Positions 54,294 through 64,000 of a stretch of 64,000 bases of DNA are shown piece after piece. Under the pieces are notes generated by a model. The model did not search any database. It worked only from the letters and a program-made list of their open reading frames with translations, and was not told the DNA's origin. The translations under genes were made by a program, and so were the position numbers. Origin of the DNA: Hyaloperonospora brassicae (taxonomy: Eukaryota > Oomycota > Peronosporomycetes > Peronosporales > Peronosporaceae); assembly GCA_947650285.1 (NCBI GenBank), contig CANTFL010000443.1, positions 1-64,000 on the forward strand, written 5' to 3'. How positions within the stretch are numbered: the first letter of the stretch is position 1; the number at the start of each line of letters is the position of its first letter.

Positions 54294-54580
54294 CTATATT
54301 AAGTAAGACGTTGTATATCCGCAGATGAAATTCCGCGCTACGATTATCGCAAAAGTCAACGTTCTGCATATTCCCACTAATTGCTTGGCATCTGCGATCG
54401 CAACATACATCTTAATTATATGTGTTTGGTTTGCACCATACGTTGGTCCATCACATTCGCTTGTAGCCTGTACGTCAATAATATCTCTGTTTCTTCCCTG
54501 CAATTTGCTTCGGTACTCGCTGAAAAATTCTTGCCAAATCATTCTATCGGTCATGACGTTTTGCCTCGCTTGCACCGAAC
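54294..54580 (-). pseudogene. Gypsy-2 integrase core fragment
   Basis: 93 open codons. DRMIWQEFFSEYRSKLQGR aligns with the D-P-FMS-VF region; GPTYGANQTHIIKMYVA corresponds to the PQANGQ...VYV region (PQANG altered to TYGAN, catalytic Glu lost), and LTFAIIVARNF to the following helix. Parallel to 25,830-25,450 in Gypsy-1. Confidence 0.6.
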
Positions 54581-56804
54581 CGCCAAAACACGCATTCCTT
54601 AAAAGTCTGTGCTTTCGTCATTCCAATCTGGGCGGGATGGAATCCGCGATCCCGCCTATGAGAAAAGCCAAACCATCACTACAACTTTTTTCTATATAAC
54701 CGTGTCTGCACGAAAATATGATCCATTGCTAATTTGGGGGGGACATGTTGCTTGCATGTTACCTAGCGATCGGCCTCGATCCAACGGGCCTTATCGGGCT
54801 GTTTTCAGCCAACACACTCACTCCCATAGCGTTGCACACTCCGGTTTAGCACTCGCCAGCGATAATGCTTACTGATCATATAAAAGGTACTCCCTGTTCT
54901 TTGGTAATCGCCGGTCATTCTGCGCGGTAATTATATAGGAAAGGTTGCTGTAACGGTTCAGGAATTACCAAACGAATTTAATTCACACGATCTTCGAAAT
55001 TTATCCGCTGATCGGAAGAGGAGAAAAATACCAATATACTTTGATTTATTTGCAAACCAATACAACCAAGGTACACAACTTCGCTTGTCCTTCTTTCATC
55101 TTGACCACGTCCCAAATCTATAATATATATAGTCCGATACCCAACACACTGGATCATTTGCTTGTATTTTACAGTCATCCTACATTTGCTGCTCGATCAC
55201 TTTTTGCAAGAATCGGAGCTAATTGTGCGTTCTCACTGCTGATTGAGATATTGCCGCCTTTTTTAGTACTGGATCGTCTAGGTGGGGTATCAATAGCTCA
55301 TTCGGACGATTGGGCACAAGCAGACCTCTAAAAATGTGGTAAAAGGTCGTGATCGAGCTTTTGTCGCTACAGATCATCGCTCGCTAACCTTTTTGCTGGC
55401 AGTTTTCAATCTTTCTCCACGTGCTGGTAGTATCGGACTGGTCACGATCTGAGTGTCTCTATAGCTATTTGACGCACTGATTGCAAACCTAAAGCTCCGC
55501 AGTCGATCTTTCCATGCATCTTCCATTTCATCAAATTCGAAATTGCAAACCATAATCAATCCTAGAGCTTGATCTACAAGCTGATCAAAGCCAAGAAGAA
55601 ATTTCCTTTCCGGGTATACAACGGTGCGATCAGAGAGGTGAACTCGAAAGCGGAGTCTAGATCGTCGACTCTGGCAGCTTTCATGTGATTGCACTAAATG
55701 TTTCGCCCTTCATTTTCACTCCATCCAAGTTGCCAAAGCTAGCTACCTAAGGCTTTCGATTGCTCTAATCGTGGGTTGCGGCATGCCTTGTGTGGGTTGG
55801 GTTTTTTCGCGACACGATTAATACATCACCCACGGCTTCCCGCGGGGTAATAATCTACGCCACTGCGCCCAGTATCTCGTCTTCTCCTATTGTCTTGTTG
55901 TATAACATTGTGGTCCATCTCTCTAATTTATCTAAGGCCGTGATACTGTGGCAGCCAGAATAAGATTACGTACCGCTTACGATACGTCATCTCGCGTGAC
56001 CTTAGCATGGTGTAATAAATATTAACTATCCGGAGAAGGGTCAGCTACATTTTTATAATACCCTGTAACAAACTTCATGAGGCATCATTATTACCACTGG
56101 ATTACTGATAGGCTTTCGACCTCATTCTATTCCTGCAATGACGCGGCTACATTTTCAGCTTACAAGCATACACCTCAGTCACTCGCAGTAGATCTGGGTC
56201 AAAATGGTTTTAGATCTACGTTGCGAATAATTTACACTTCAATCAAGCTAGGGATGTTATCGCTTTTTCCCAACGTTTCTTCTTCAGAAACCATATCGTC
56301 TTCATTGATCATGTCCGGGTCGAATTTATACCCACTTTCCTATGCATGATTGCTATTCGATCCAGCATTCAGTCCAAACACGGCCAAATCCCTGGTGTGG
56401 CTACTCTCGTAGAAATTTACTTCGTGCAGATATTATAGCACAGACAAATATATTGCAAATTCTTCTAAAATCTATCGAAGTAATCAAGACTTCCAAAACA
56501 TTTCTGCATCGATATTAATGCCCAGGAACGGTACGTTAAATAACAATATCGGGTCTTTCATATTAGCCCTCGATTCTGGCAGTGCCCCCTGATGGTCTCG
56601 ATATTCCACCTTACGACGTCGACAAAAAGTTGAAGATAAACTGATTTCTAGATTTCACTGATTACATAACATCAATAAGTTTTTTACCTTTACAGGTAAA
56701 GACGTTCAAGATGTGGCTGGAGTAAATATATCGTCAATTTCAGATTTTTGACGTAAGATCGATAGTTTCAGTTTGGCGTATGCCTCCCCGTCCGCAAGTT
56801 TTTA
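54581..56804 (-). other. Gypsy-2 interior between RT and integrase
   Basis: Expected place of RNase H by order; no motif can be pointed out. Confidence 0.4.
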
Positions 56805-57185
56805 TCAACTTGACGTGAGGAGCGCGCGGTCTACACCGACCCTAAATATCCGTACAGATCGATGTCGATTAGGCGTTATTAATTTGTGGAGTGTTATTTT
56901 TAAACCGAAAAGCATCCTTAGCCATTTATGCAATCCGTATGACCTAACAAAGCCGTAGAATGCCCTCGCACGCTCCGAAATATCCACCACCCAGAATCAA
57001 ATTGCGATGTCTACAGAACAATACCACATCGCTCTATCCATGTCCACCAACAGGTCGCCGATTATAGGCGTGGGGTTACGGATAACCTTGTCAGCTAGTT
57101 CAACCGCGTAAATTCGATGCATACGCGTAACTTTTGACCGACTTTCTCTATGATTATTACGATTGTCGAAGCCATGATGAAGCAA
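56805..57185 (-). pseudogene. Gypsy-2 reverse transcriptase fragment
   Basis: Two open stretches joined through a stop: PTPIIGDLLVDMDRAMWYCS followed by VDIAI (57,185-56,997; family LINDLLEDLDKAMWFCSLDMAS), then FWVVDISERARAFYGF and LHKWLRMLFGLK (56,990-56,880; family MTDRAR...FEW-RMPFGLKNAP). The first catalytic Asp (VDIA) is present; the YxDD part is not recognisable. Confidence 0.78.
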
Positions 57186-59690
57186 AGGGCCGGAAAATCC
57201 TTATTTATTATAATTGTTGACCTAATCGGCTGACTTCTCTCAAATTTTTAATTCCAAGGCCGCACCCTTATCGGAATCCGGGCTCCTCCGACTTTGATTA
57301 TAGCCAACTACTCCACGCGCTTCCGGTAATTATGCATTATCATTTACTGTATGTAAATAGCAACTCTTCAAAATTTTGGCGTAGTTTTCATGCTTCTATT
57401 GAAAGGGTACCTCAAGCTTTTCCGCTTGGATGTCACTGACAATCATTGCCATCGTTGGGGTACCCTACTCCCTGATCTGCGTCTTTCCATATACTTTCCC
57501 GCTCTCGTGGCAGCATATCGAATTGGTGATTAGCTCTTTTTCCGTAATTTACCTCTTCAATTGCCGTGTTTTCGGCCTTCATATAAGTTCAAACAAACTG
57601 TTTTTGCATTCCATAAATTTATGACCGCAATCCCGTCAGGCGAATGGCCGGACCGTTCTTGTAGCAATTCAGATGTTCCATGATCTTTATGGTCGTCCTT
57701 TTATCCCTCCGATACGTTATTCACTCCCCCCGTGTTTAGTCTCGTACCTGATCTCCATCTTCGAGTCTCACTATGGCTTTAATCATAAACGCTGTTCATG
57801 TTGATCGTCGATCTTTCATTTTAGGGTGACCCCCGACATCAATTTGATCTTAAGCATCGTGATCAATCGTTCTTAGCCTGTATGATCGCATCGCGATCTT
57901 CCTGATTTCACGAATTTTCTTGCTTTATCCTTCTTTCGGGTGGGCTTTAGTATATTTTGGTGCAAGATACGAAGAGGGGAGATCAAGCAGCGGTAATGTA
58001 TTTCTTCTGTAAGTTGTTTGTCTTGTTTCCTGTTATCCTCGAACACTTACGCTTTCCACTTCTTGTAGAAGCTTGATCCGACCGATACGTCTCCTGGTGA
58101 TCGCCGCACCAAGTCTGCTACCATATACAAGGTCAAATGGGATCCATAAATTAGACCTTTGTTGTGATCACTGAGTTTAGGAAGTAACATATATTAAATC
58201 TTTCGGACCTCGCAGTTACAGTTGGCATCCATTCTGTATCTCGTCGTACCCACAACTTCTATTTGAGTGGTTAATTCTGATCCTCACTCCTGTGGATCGT
58301 CAAACATTAGAATACGAAAATTGATCGATCAGATTGATCGCTTAATTTCATCGCCCGGTACGGTAGTCTCCGACCTTCCAGACCAATACGAACTTTATAT
58401 GGTACGCATAGGATATTGTCGGCTAGACCCAGACGTGCGCCCGCAAGGAACATGAAATAATACTTAATTTGTATTCCGGCTATCTTGATAGCCCACCCAC
58501 ACATCAAAGCAATACACCAGTGACCCGTTTGATGTGATTTTGATCGTAGGTCGACCCACAGTCATGTAGGTAATATATATAATACCTATACACTCTTGCG
58601 TCTGGCTTTAGTCGATCGTAGATCCTATCTTACGAGCAAATTTAGCGCTGACGATAGATATTTCTGCACGAGAATCAAATATAATAGTTAATTTTTCATC
58701 ATTGATCGTTCCCACAACTTTTTATATCTTAAACCAATCACCGGAAGTGTGATATTTCCAATACCTCCGTGGCTAACTTGGCGCAAGTTCGAGCTCCATC
58801 CTGACGTGCGATTGGATATGCTCATTCAGTTATTTTTACTCGAAATTGAAGAGACAAATATATCATCATTACGTATATAAGCGATCGGGTCGATTATATC
58901 GTTTTCTTCTTGACCATTGTTTTAAGTAGAAACAAATGCATGATATTCAGGAAGTAGAACGCTCTGCTCGTACCTGGTTTCATTCTGAGGGCGTCTTAGT
59001 TTATCATCTCCTATAACTAGAGCGTAAACATTTCTTTGTGCTTGGCAGCTCATTCCTGTTCTGGATTAAACTGCAAAGTCTCCATAAGGAACTTTATACT
59101 CTCATACATTACCCCACAAGCCGTACATTTGTCGTTAAAATTTTCCGACCAGTGACAATTGCTACCATACTCCTGACAAGTTAATCGCTTCCAACAGCCT
59201 CGATCGTCACATTTGGTCGATTAAAAATGGACACAAGTTATTTGATAGCTCCCCGCCATCATTCGACCTCATGATTCACATCTCCTTAAGGCATGTAGCG
59301 ATCTTAGTCGGACTTTGCTCGATTTAAAATTATGGCACAACCATAGACGACGTCGATCTGGATTCCTATCCAATCTGATCGAATACAACTTCAAATTTAT
59401 TATCTCCCTCTCCACCCTGACTGCTCGCACCACTCGGGTCAAGTTATACAGCAGCGGGTTGGTGGGATTGGACGATCTTTATTGAGCTTGCCCGATTCAC
59501 CTGGCGCTTAGGTCAGTCGCGATCCCATCCGTTCAACATTGCGCAACATTTCTTCCATTTCGTCGGCGTCCGTCAGCCGTATTTGGGTCAGCTGTTTGCT
59601 AGATTGCTGTCATATAATTCCAAAATAAAATTGTTCACGAGTTCGCGATGCGTAGCCAAAGTTGATCTCGAACCGCGATATTGTACTCTT
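57186..59690 (-). other. Gypsy-2 interior, protease linker and nucleocapsid region
   Basis: Decayed. Homology to Gypsy-1 is visible at 59,190-59,230 (cagcctcgatcgtcac, compare 30,932) and 59,405-59,440, placing the nucleocapsid end here. No protease motif could be named. Confidence 0.5.
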
Positions 59691-60740
59691 TTTTCTGCGA
59701 CGTTCATCCGACAAAAGTATTACATAAATGTTTGATCCGATCGCTTCTGTGGGAGATAATACTGTCAGGCCACCGATTCTCCATGGTGGTGGATTTGGTT
59801 GTCGAATATGTGCAATAAGAACTAAACCACTTGCTTTGCCGTACTACCGACTTACGGAGGGGATTTTCCGTCGTCGCGTACGGAATATGACTCTCCCTTT
59901 TTACCCACCGGTTGGCGGGTTGCACTATTTAGTAGACATGATTGGGATGTAGATCTTGGTCTGAGTAGAGTCAGAATTCGAGCTTCTCGAGTGGATTCGC
60001 TTCACTCGGTGAGCCAGTATGTGACCACTCGATCGACTCGGTAGACTGTGGACTTATAACCAAATTGTTCAAGAATATTGTTGCTACTGGCTTTTTACTT
60101 GTTGTTTTAGGTGTAAATCACCTGGCTTTTGCTCGCCTCCCTGACGACGGACTTAATAAGCCGCTTCCAAATGAGGATCTTTTTGAGGGGTTGATACTTC
60201 GACGAATTCACAGGTCATATGCTCCTTTAGGTTATGCTTATACTTGGTTAAGTCACACAACTGTTTTCAAAGAGGGGAGCAGAGTACATCCCTTCCCGAA
60301 ACATGCAGGAAGATTTAATAAGTTCGTTATGCACAACAGGGTCGTCTCAATAGGATCGTTAATTGAGTAGTAATCAATATCGTCTCATTTGTTAGCTAAT
60401 TTTTTCTATCACTACATCATCCTAGAATCCTTATTGGACTGGTCAAGAGTATCTTGACCTGGGGGAAACCCGAAGTCCACATTGAAAGAGTAGAATTCCT
60501 TCGTGAGAGACCCGAAGTCCACCTTGATAGCCCCGAGGTCTAACTTGAGAGGTCCGAATTTCGCTTGAGGTACCGGAGTCCATCATGAGAAGTCGTGTTC
60601 TATCTCTTTGAGTATCACTGAACTACTACCCTTGTGACGACCGTCCCGATAAAATAGTCCCGTTTGGTTTGGTTGGTTCTTCGTCTCCACAGACCCTATT
60701 GCCTCTCGGGTCTACTTTCTCCCTAGGACATTTCCTTAAT
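59690..60740 (+). other. ~1-kb insertion in Gypsy-2 gag
   Basis: Gypsy-1 and Gypsy-2 align on both sides (ctcgaaccgcga at 59,669 and 31,390; catcgg-ctcct near 60,745 and 31,430), but Gypsy-2 has about 1 kb more here. It holds the secreted-like frame below and a set of degenerate units around cccgaagtccaccttga at 60,460-60,600. Limits are approximate; no TSD found. Confidence 0.5.
60065..60370 (+). pseudogene. Small secreted-protein-like reading frame without ATG
   Basis: Open for 101 codons. The first 23 residues look like a signal peptide: FKNIVATG, then hydrophobic FLLVVLGV, then a small-residue end LAFA just before RLPDDG. The mature part is 78 residues, basic, with ILRRIHRS near residue 45, one Trp, no Cys and no recognised domain. 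The codon where the ATG should be is TTG (60,065), and the frame is open upstream to a TAG at 59,966 without any ATG. I infer a former small secreted protein or effector gene that lost its start codon; use of TTG or an upstream exon is less likely. Confidence 0.45.
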
Positions 60741-60796
60741 GTAAGCCTTATCATCGGCTCCTCTGGTCAGCTTCCAGGTTTCTCATTTTCCGTATA

Positions 60797-61183
60797 TCAC
60801 TTCGACACACCTCTGTACTGCACCAGACAACCATCCAGCATATTTTTCCATGTATGACGAGTAGAATGACTCAGCTGAATATACCAGTTTCGTGCTGGTC
60901 CTGTCAGCAGATCAAGGGAGACTAGAAGCATATCTTCCTGCGGCCCTTTAACACGAACGAACGCTGACTTGACCTTGCAATTCCAGCTTCTTGCACAATC
61001 TTTATCTCGGTCTCTACCATTGATCGTCTTTAGCAATGTGATCGCTGAGACCCGAATGAGCTGCGGAAATATCCCTACAATTGGTAAAGCGTACGGTAAT
61101 TCGAGTAATAAACGCTTCAGGTCCTCATTTTTTAAATTGTATGGATCGCAAACCTTAGCAATCGCTGAGGCCATATCTCTCAC
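60797..61183 (-). pseudogene. Gypsy-2 gag capsid fragment
   Basis: Open for 128 codons. LDLLTGPARNWYIQLSHST followed by RHTWKNML and VQY is the classical retrotransposon Gag signature (GPA--W...TW----FL--Y). Upstream VKSAFVRVKGPQEDMLLVSL and a helical N-part. Gag assembles the particle. The reading frame ends shortly after the motif. Confidence 0.8.
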
Positions 61184-62316
61184 CGGCTATATCACTGACT
61201 TCATCTCGATATCAGTAATACACGCATCATAAATCTTGGTGTATTGACAGGGTGACTCTGGTTGATAGATTGTCGCACTTGATTTTGTTGTCTTGGTTGA
61301 GATTTCTCCATGACAGTAATTAGGTATGGCTGCAAATGTACCTGGGCAGCGTTGTCCCATCTATATTCGCGCAACTAGGCTTTGAACGTGGATTGATCTT
61401 GGTCCCTACACCACGATCAAGCAAATTCTACGCCTCCATGGAGATAATGACACTCACTGAATGACAATAGAGCATTTGTAAATGATCTCGGATTCTTCTG
61501 ATACGTACTGCGACGATCCCTTGTAATTACGCTCTGGTATCTATGAATACCATGTCCGCTTAACTTTGGTAATTAGAATTTTTTGTCAAAGGAACGAAAT
61601 TTCCTGTAGAGATCGAAACGCCTGAGTAATAAAGGCTCGAATACTATCCAACAGCTTTCTCACATTTAAAATACTGAGACGAATCCAGCGTCATGCGGAA
61701 GCTGTATAATTCCCTTTTTTCATCCAGTATCTTTGCTGTTACCGCTGAGTTGGGGAAAGGACCTTGCATTGACCGAAAAACTTAAGCTTCACTACTTGGA
61801 GTAATAAATCGTTCATGCAAACCTCTTGAGCGACTTCAAATGGGATTACTCCTCAAGCTATTCCAATTGAAAACCTTCCAATTTCCAACATTTTTCACGA
61901 ATTTGACCGGCCGTGCTACTGATTTCGTAGAGCGGTCGTGTTGATCTAGTTCGTGTACGAAACCTTTCAATTATGTAGTCTTCGATTATCTTTCTTCAAA
62001 CATGTGATAGTAATCTTGTATGATCCTTATCAAATTAGTTTGAAAGAGTTTCTATCTGCAAATCCTACTTTGCTGCACGATCCGTTTCGATCCCCGGAAA
62101 GACATAATGAGGTCTTCGACGTTTCCCTTCCAAAGCGGGCGATCGATCTTTCTCGTAGATTCCCTTCTATTTAAATCCCCTCCTAAAACTTTGATAATAC
62201 AATGATCCTAGACTTATACGTCCGCAGCAACTCTCTGCCTCTTACCTTTCCATGCCAGATATATTTTTTTCTTTTAAATTTTCATACGCACCCTACGGTA
62301 TAATCCCGAGTCACCC
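61184..62316 (-). other. Gypsy-2 gag N-part and leader
   Basis: No recognisable motif; should contain the Gag start and leader by position. Confidence 0.4.
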
Positions 62317-62338
62317 GAAGAATCGGACACGCGCACAT
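62317..62338 (-). other. Gypsy-2 primer-binding site, mutated
   Basis: aagaatcggacacgcgcaca next to the 5' LTR start resembles the tRNA-3'-end sequence at 33,024-33,045 of Gypsy-1 with several changes; the terminal CCA is lost. Confidence 0.55.
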
Positions 62339-63210
62339 TGTGGTGTAGTGGTGATCACAAGCTGCTTGCGATCCCAACTCCCCACTGGTGTCCAGAAAAC
62401 CGACTATCGAGAGAGATTACTTCTCATAAGTGCTTTTATTTTCTTCCTCACCTTGTGTATTCGTCGGTAGACCGGGCTGCACTCTTTCAGGTGGACGTGT
62501 GTCGATAGGATACTTGACCGTGTTTGAGGCAAGTTGGTGATTATATCGAAATCTTTACATGACCACGGGTATACTTGTAGGGTGCTTAGTATTAGTGACC
62601 CTGATCTCTACGAGACCGCCCTGTCTAAAGTAGATGATCGAATCGCAAGCCTTCTATCCACTTAAGCCGTCTCACGGTCTTTTACTATGCGTCCAATCGC
62701 AGTCGAGGGGCTTTGAGATGTCTTGTACTCCTGGCCACGTAATTCCGGAGTGATCTCTTTGGTGATCGCTTTGGTGATCGCTTTGGTGATCGCTTTGGTG
62801 ATCGCTTTGGTGATCGCTTGCTCTTCTTGACGTCGGAAGGCCAAATAATTTTGCCCGGAAAGAGGAACGACACTAGTGTAATTAGAAGTCAATTGATTTC
62901 TCATTTAGTGTTGACCAAAGTCCAAACCTCTAACAAAGCCTTTTCCTTTCATTAGGATGAACCACCACGTGTTGCCTTGTGCTGTCATGATTTAATCTTT
63001 CATCGTATTCGGTGGTCCACGCCATATTACCATGGACTCACCATCCAAAGATCGCAGTGTACGAGATCACGTCACCCAAGGTAGCATCGCCCAAGGTCTC
63101 GATGTCTAAGATCGATGGATCTGAGATCGCTGTGGGTGGTGCACCCAATTGTGTGGCTCACACCTACTGCTAAGCTTCCTTAATCGCAGCGTGGTCTGCT
63201 ATCCAAACTC
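62339..63210 (-). repeat. Gypsy-2 5' LTR (right; end approximate)
   Basis: Starts tgtggtgtagtggtgatcac. About 600 bp in the middle match the left LTR almost perfectly; both margins are diverged. Confidence 0.8.
62751..62819. repeat. 12-bp minisatellite in Gypsy-2 right LTR
   Basis: About six tandem tttggtgatcgc units, one of them with the tctc variant; one more than the left LTR. Confidence 0.9.
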
Positions 63211-63843
63211 CTTGATCCGCTTTACCTCATGCATTTTTACATATAGCGTACATTATGGAATTTGTTCCATAAATTACCTGCTTGTCATGTTAATGTCTAA
63301 TTAAATGTCAAATCAATAATCCCGCTAGTACGAATTTGGCTTTCATTTGTCATATATTGATATCTGAACTGTACCGATTTACCTGATGACGTCGATTTTT
63401 TTTTGTTTTATCAACAATACATGTAAGGTCGCAAGCAAATGTGGTGTTGATGATATATTCGTTTGTCTTGAATATTATACCGCCTCTTATTTATGACTGT
63501 TGATCTTGCCCGCAAATTACCCAGGGTTATCCACTTGACTGGGCATTATATGTAAATATATATGATAATAATTAATCTGACGCTGCATCATGTCTCGCAT
63601 TAGGTCCCGATCATAAATTTTATTTATTCTATTAGCCCTGTAGATCATAGCCATCACAATTGAATCTGAAAGACGTTAATTCCTGCTTCTACGTCTCCTT
63701 AATGACATATTTTCCCGAAACTATGTGCACATAGCCCAAACGCTAAACTCGAACTAAACTTCACTTATCAAGCGTAATCGTTCAACAACTTTTATTTATA
63801 AAAAGATGCATGAGTGAAACATACAATTGTAGTTAATGCTGAG
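63211..63843. other. No feature recognised
   Basis: AT-rich flank of Gypsy-2 with no open frame or repeat of note. Confidence 0.5.
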
Positions 63844-64000
63844 TGTAACGGGGCACAACCTTGCGTGAACTTAACGCAAGGATTTCGGTGCCCCGACAGA
63901 CGTACACGTGGCAAGCGAGGAAGCTTAGGTAAGGTAAAAGCAGAACTGTTATATTAATATAATTAAGTCTTTTAACTAATGTCTCTCTGTTTGACTTAAC
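63844..64000 (+). repeat. Start of another Gypsy-type LTR
   Basis: tgtaacggggcac has the same start as the Gypsy-4 LTR (tgtaacggggtta). No purine tract precedes it, so it is more likely the left (5') end of a plus-strand element or a solo LTR. It runs out of the window. Confidence 0.5.
63849..63895. repeat. Two-step hairpin at LTR start
   Basis: Outer arms cggggcac / gtgccccg (63,849 and 63,888) and inner arms ccttgcgt / acgcaagg (63,859 and 63,874) are perfect; the loop is gaactta. Confidence 0.88.

Larger units (their letters stand above)
49692..63210 (-). mobile_element. Gypsy-2, ~13.5-kb LTR retrotransposon related to Gypsy-1
   Basis: LTRs start at 49,692 and 62,339, a repeat distance (about 12.65 kb) close to that of Gypsy-1 (12.60 kb), and the LTR starts of the two elements are homologous. 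Interior on the minus strand: gag capsid 61,183-60,797, nucleocapsid region about 59,000-59,400, RT 57,185-56,805, integrase 54,580-54,294, integrase tail 53,993-53,690. Several segments match Gypsy-1 directly (for example ctccaccctga at 59,409 and ccaccctgacc at 31,143). About 1 kb of extra sequence sits at about 59,690-60,740. Outer ends and TSD are not resolved. Confidence 0.8.

Overview
The window looks like a repeat-rich, gene-poor piece of an oomycete (Phytophthora / downy-mildew type) nuclear genome. The main reasons are one intact secreted WY-domain effector gene with an EER motif and an oomycete-type Inr sequence, and Copia and Gypsy retroelements whose proteins resemble families abundant in that group. 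Almost everything else is transposon in different states of decay. The genus cannot be named from sequence alone.

Layout. 1-14,600: a pair of inverted, broken 6-phosphofructokinase (PFK) copies (5,194-6,275 on + and 13,226-14,400 on -). Copia-1 (251-5,193, minus, TSD gatcg) is inserted in the upstream repeat of the left copy. Copia-2 (6,994-12,526, minus, TSD cagct) is inserted in the spacer between the copies and carries an internal inversion of gag. 14,600-18,400: no gene; one tRNA-like spot. 18,470-36,430: an old chromodomain Gypsy element (Gypsy-3, plus) split by a 13.8-kb Gypsy (Gypsy-1, 20,443-34,246, minus) that landed in its integrase region. 36,080-41,440: a second, better preserved chromodomain Gypsy (Gypsy-4, plus), with an antisense ORF at its 3' end that also has a trace in Gypsy-3. 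41,440-45,300: a small island holding the only convincing host gene, a 700-residue two-module WY effector on the minus strand (42,305-44,407). 45,300-49,690: decayed sequence with a faint Copia RT trace. 49,692 to about 63,200: Gypsy-2 (minus), a relative of Gypsy-1, interrupted by about 1 kb that holds a short secreted-protein-like reading frame without an ATG. 63,844 to the end: the start of another Gypsy-type LTR with a strong hairpin.

How it fits together. The nesting gives a relative history: Gypsy-3 is older than Gypsy-1, and the PFK inverted duplication is older than both Copia insertions. Copia-1, Copia-2 and Gypsy-4 have recognisable but interrupted polyproteins; Gypsy-1, -2 and -3 are dead. 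The LTR pairs of Gypsy-1 and Gypsy-2 nevertheless contain long, nearly identical blocks, which is unexpected beside such ruined interiors. The effector sits alone among transposons, as is usual for effector genes in oomycete repeat-rich compartments, and it carries two in-frame tandem repeats. Coordinates of the well-defined LTRs, TSDs and primer sites were read base by base; domain limits in the decayed elements are approximate. All family assignments come from motif recognition, not from database searches.
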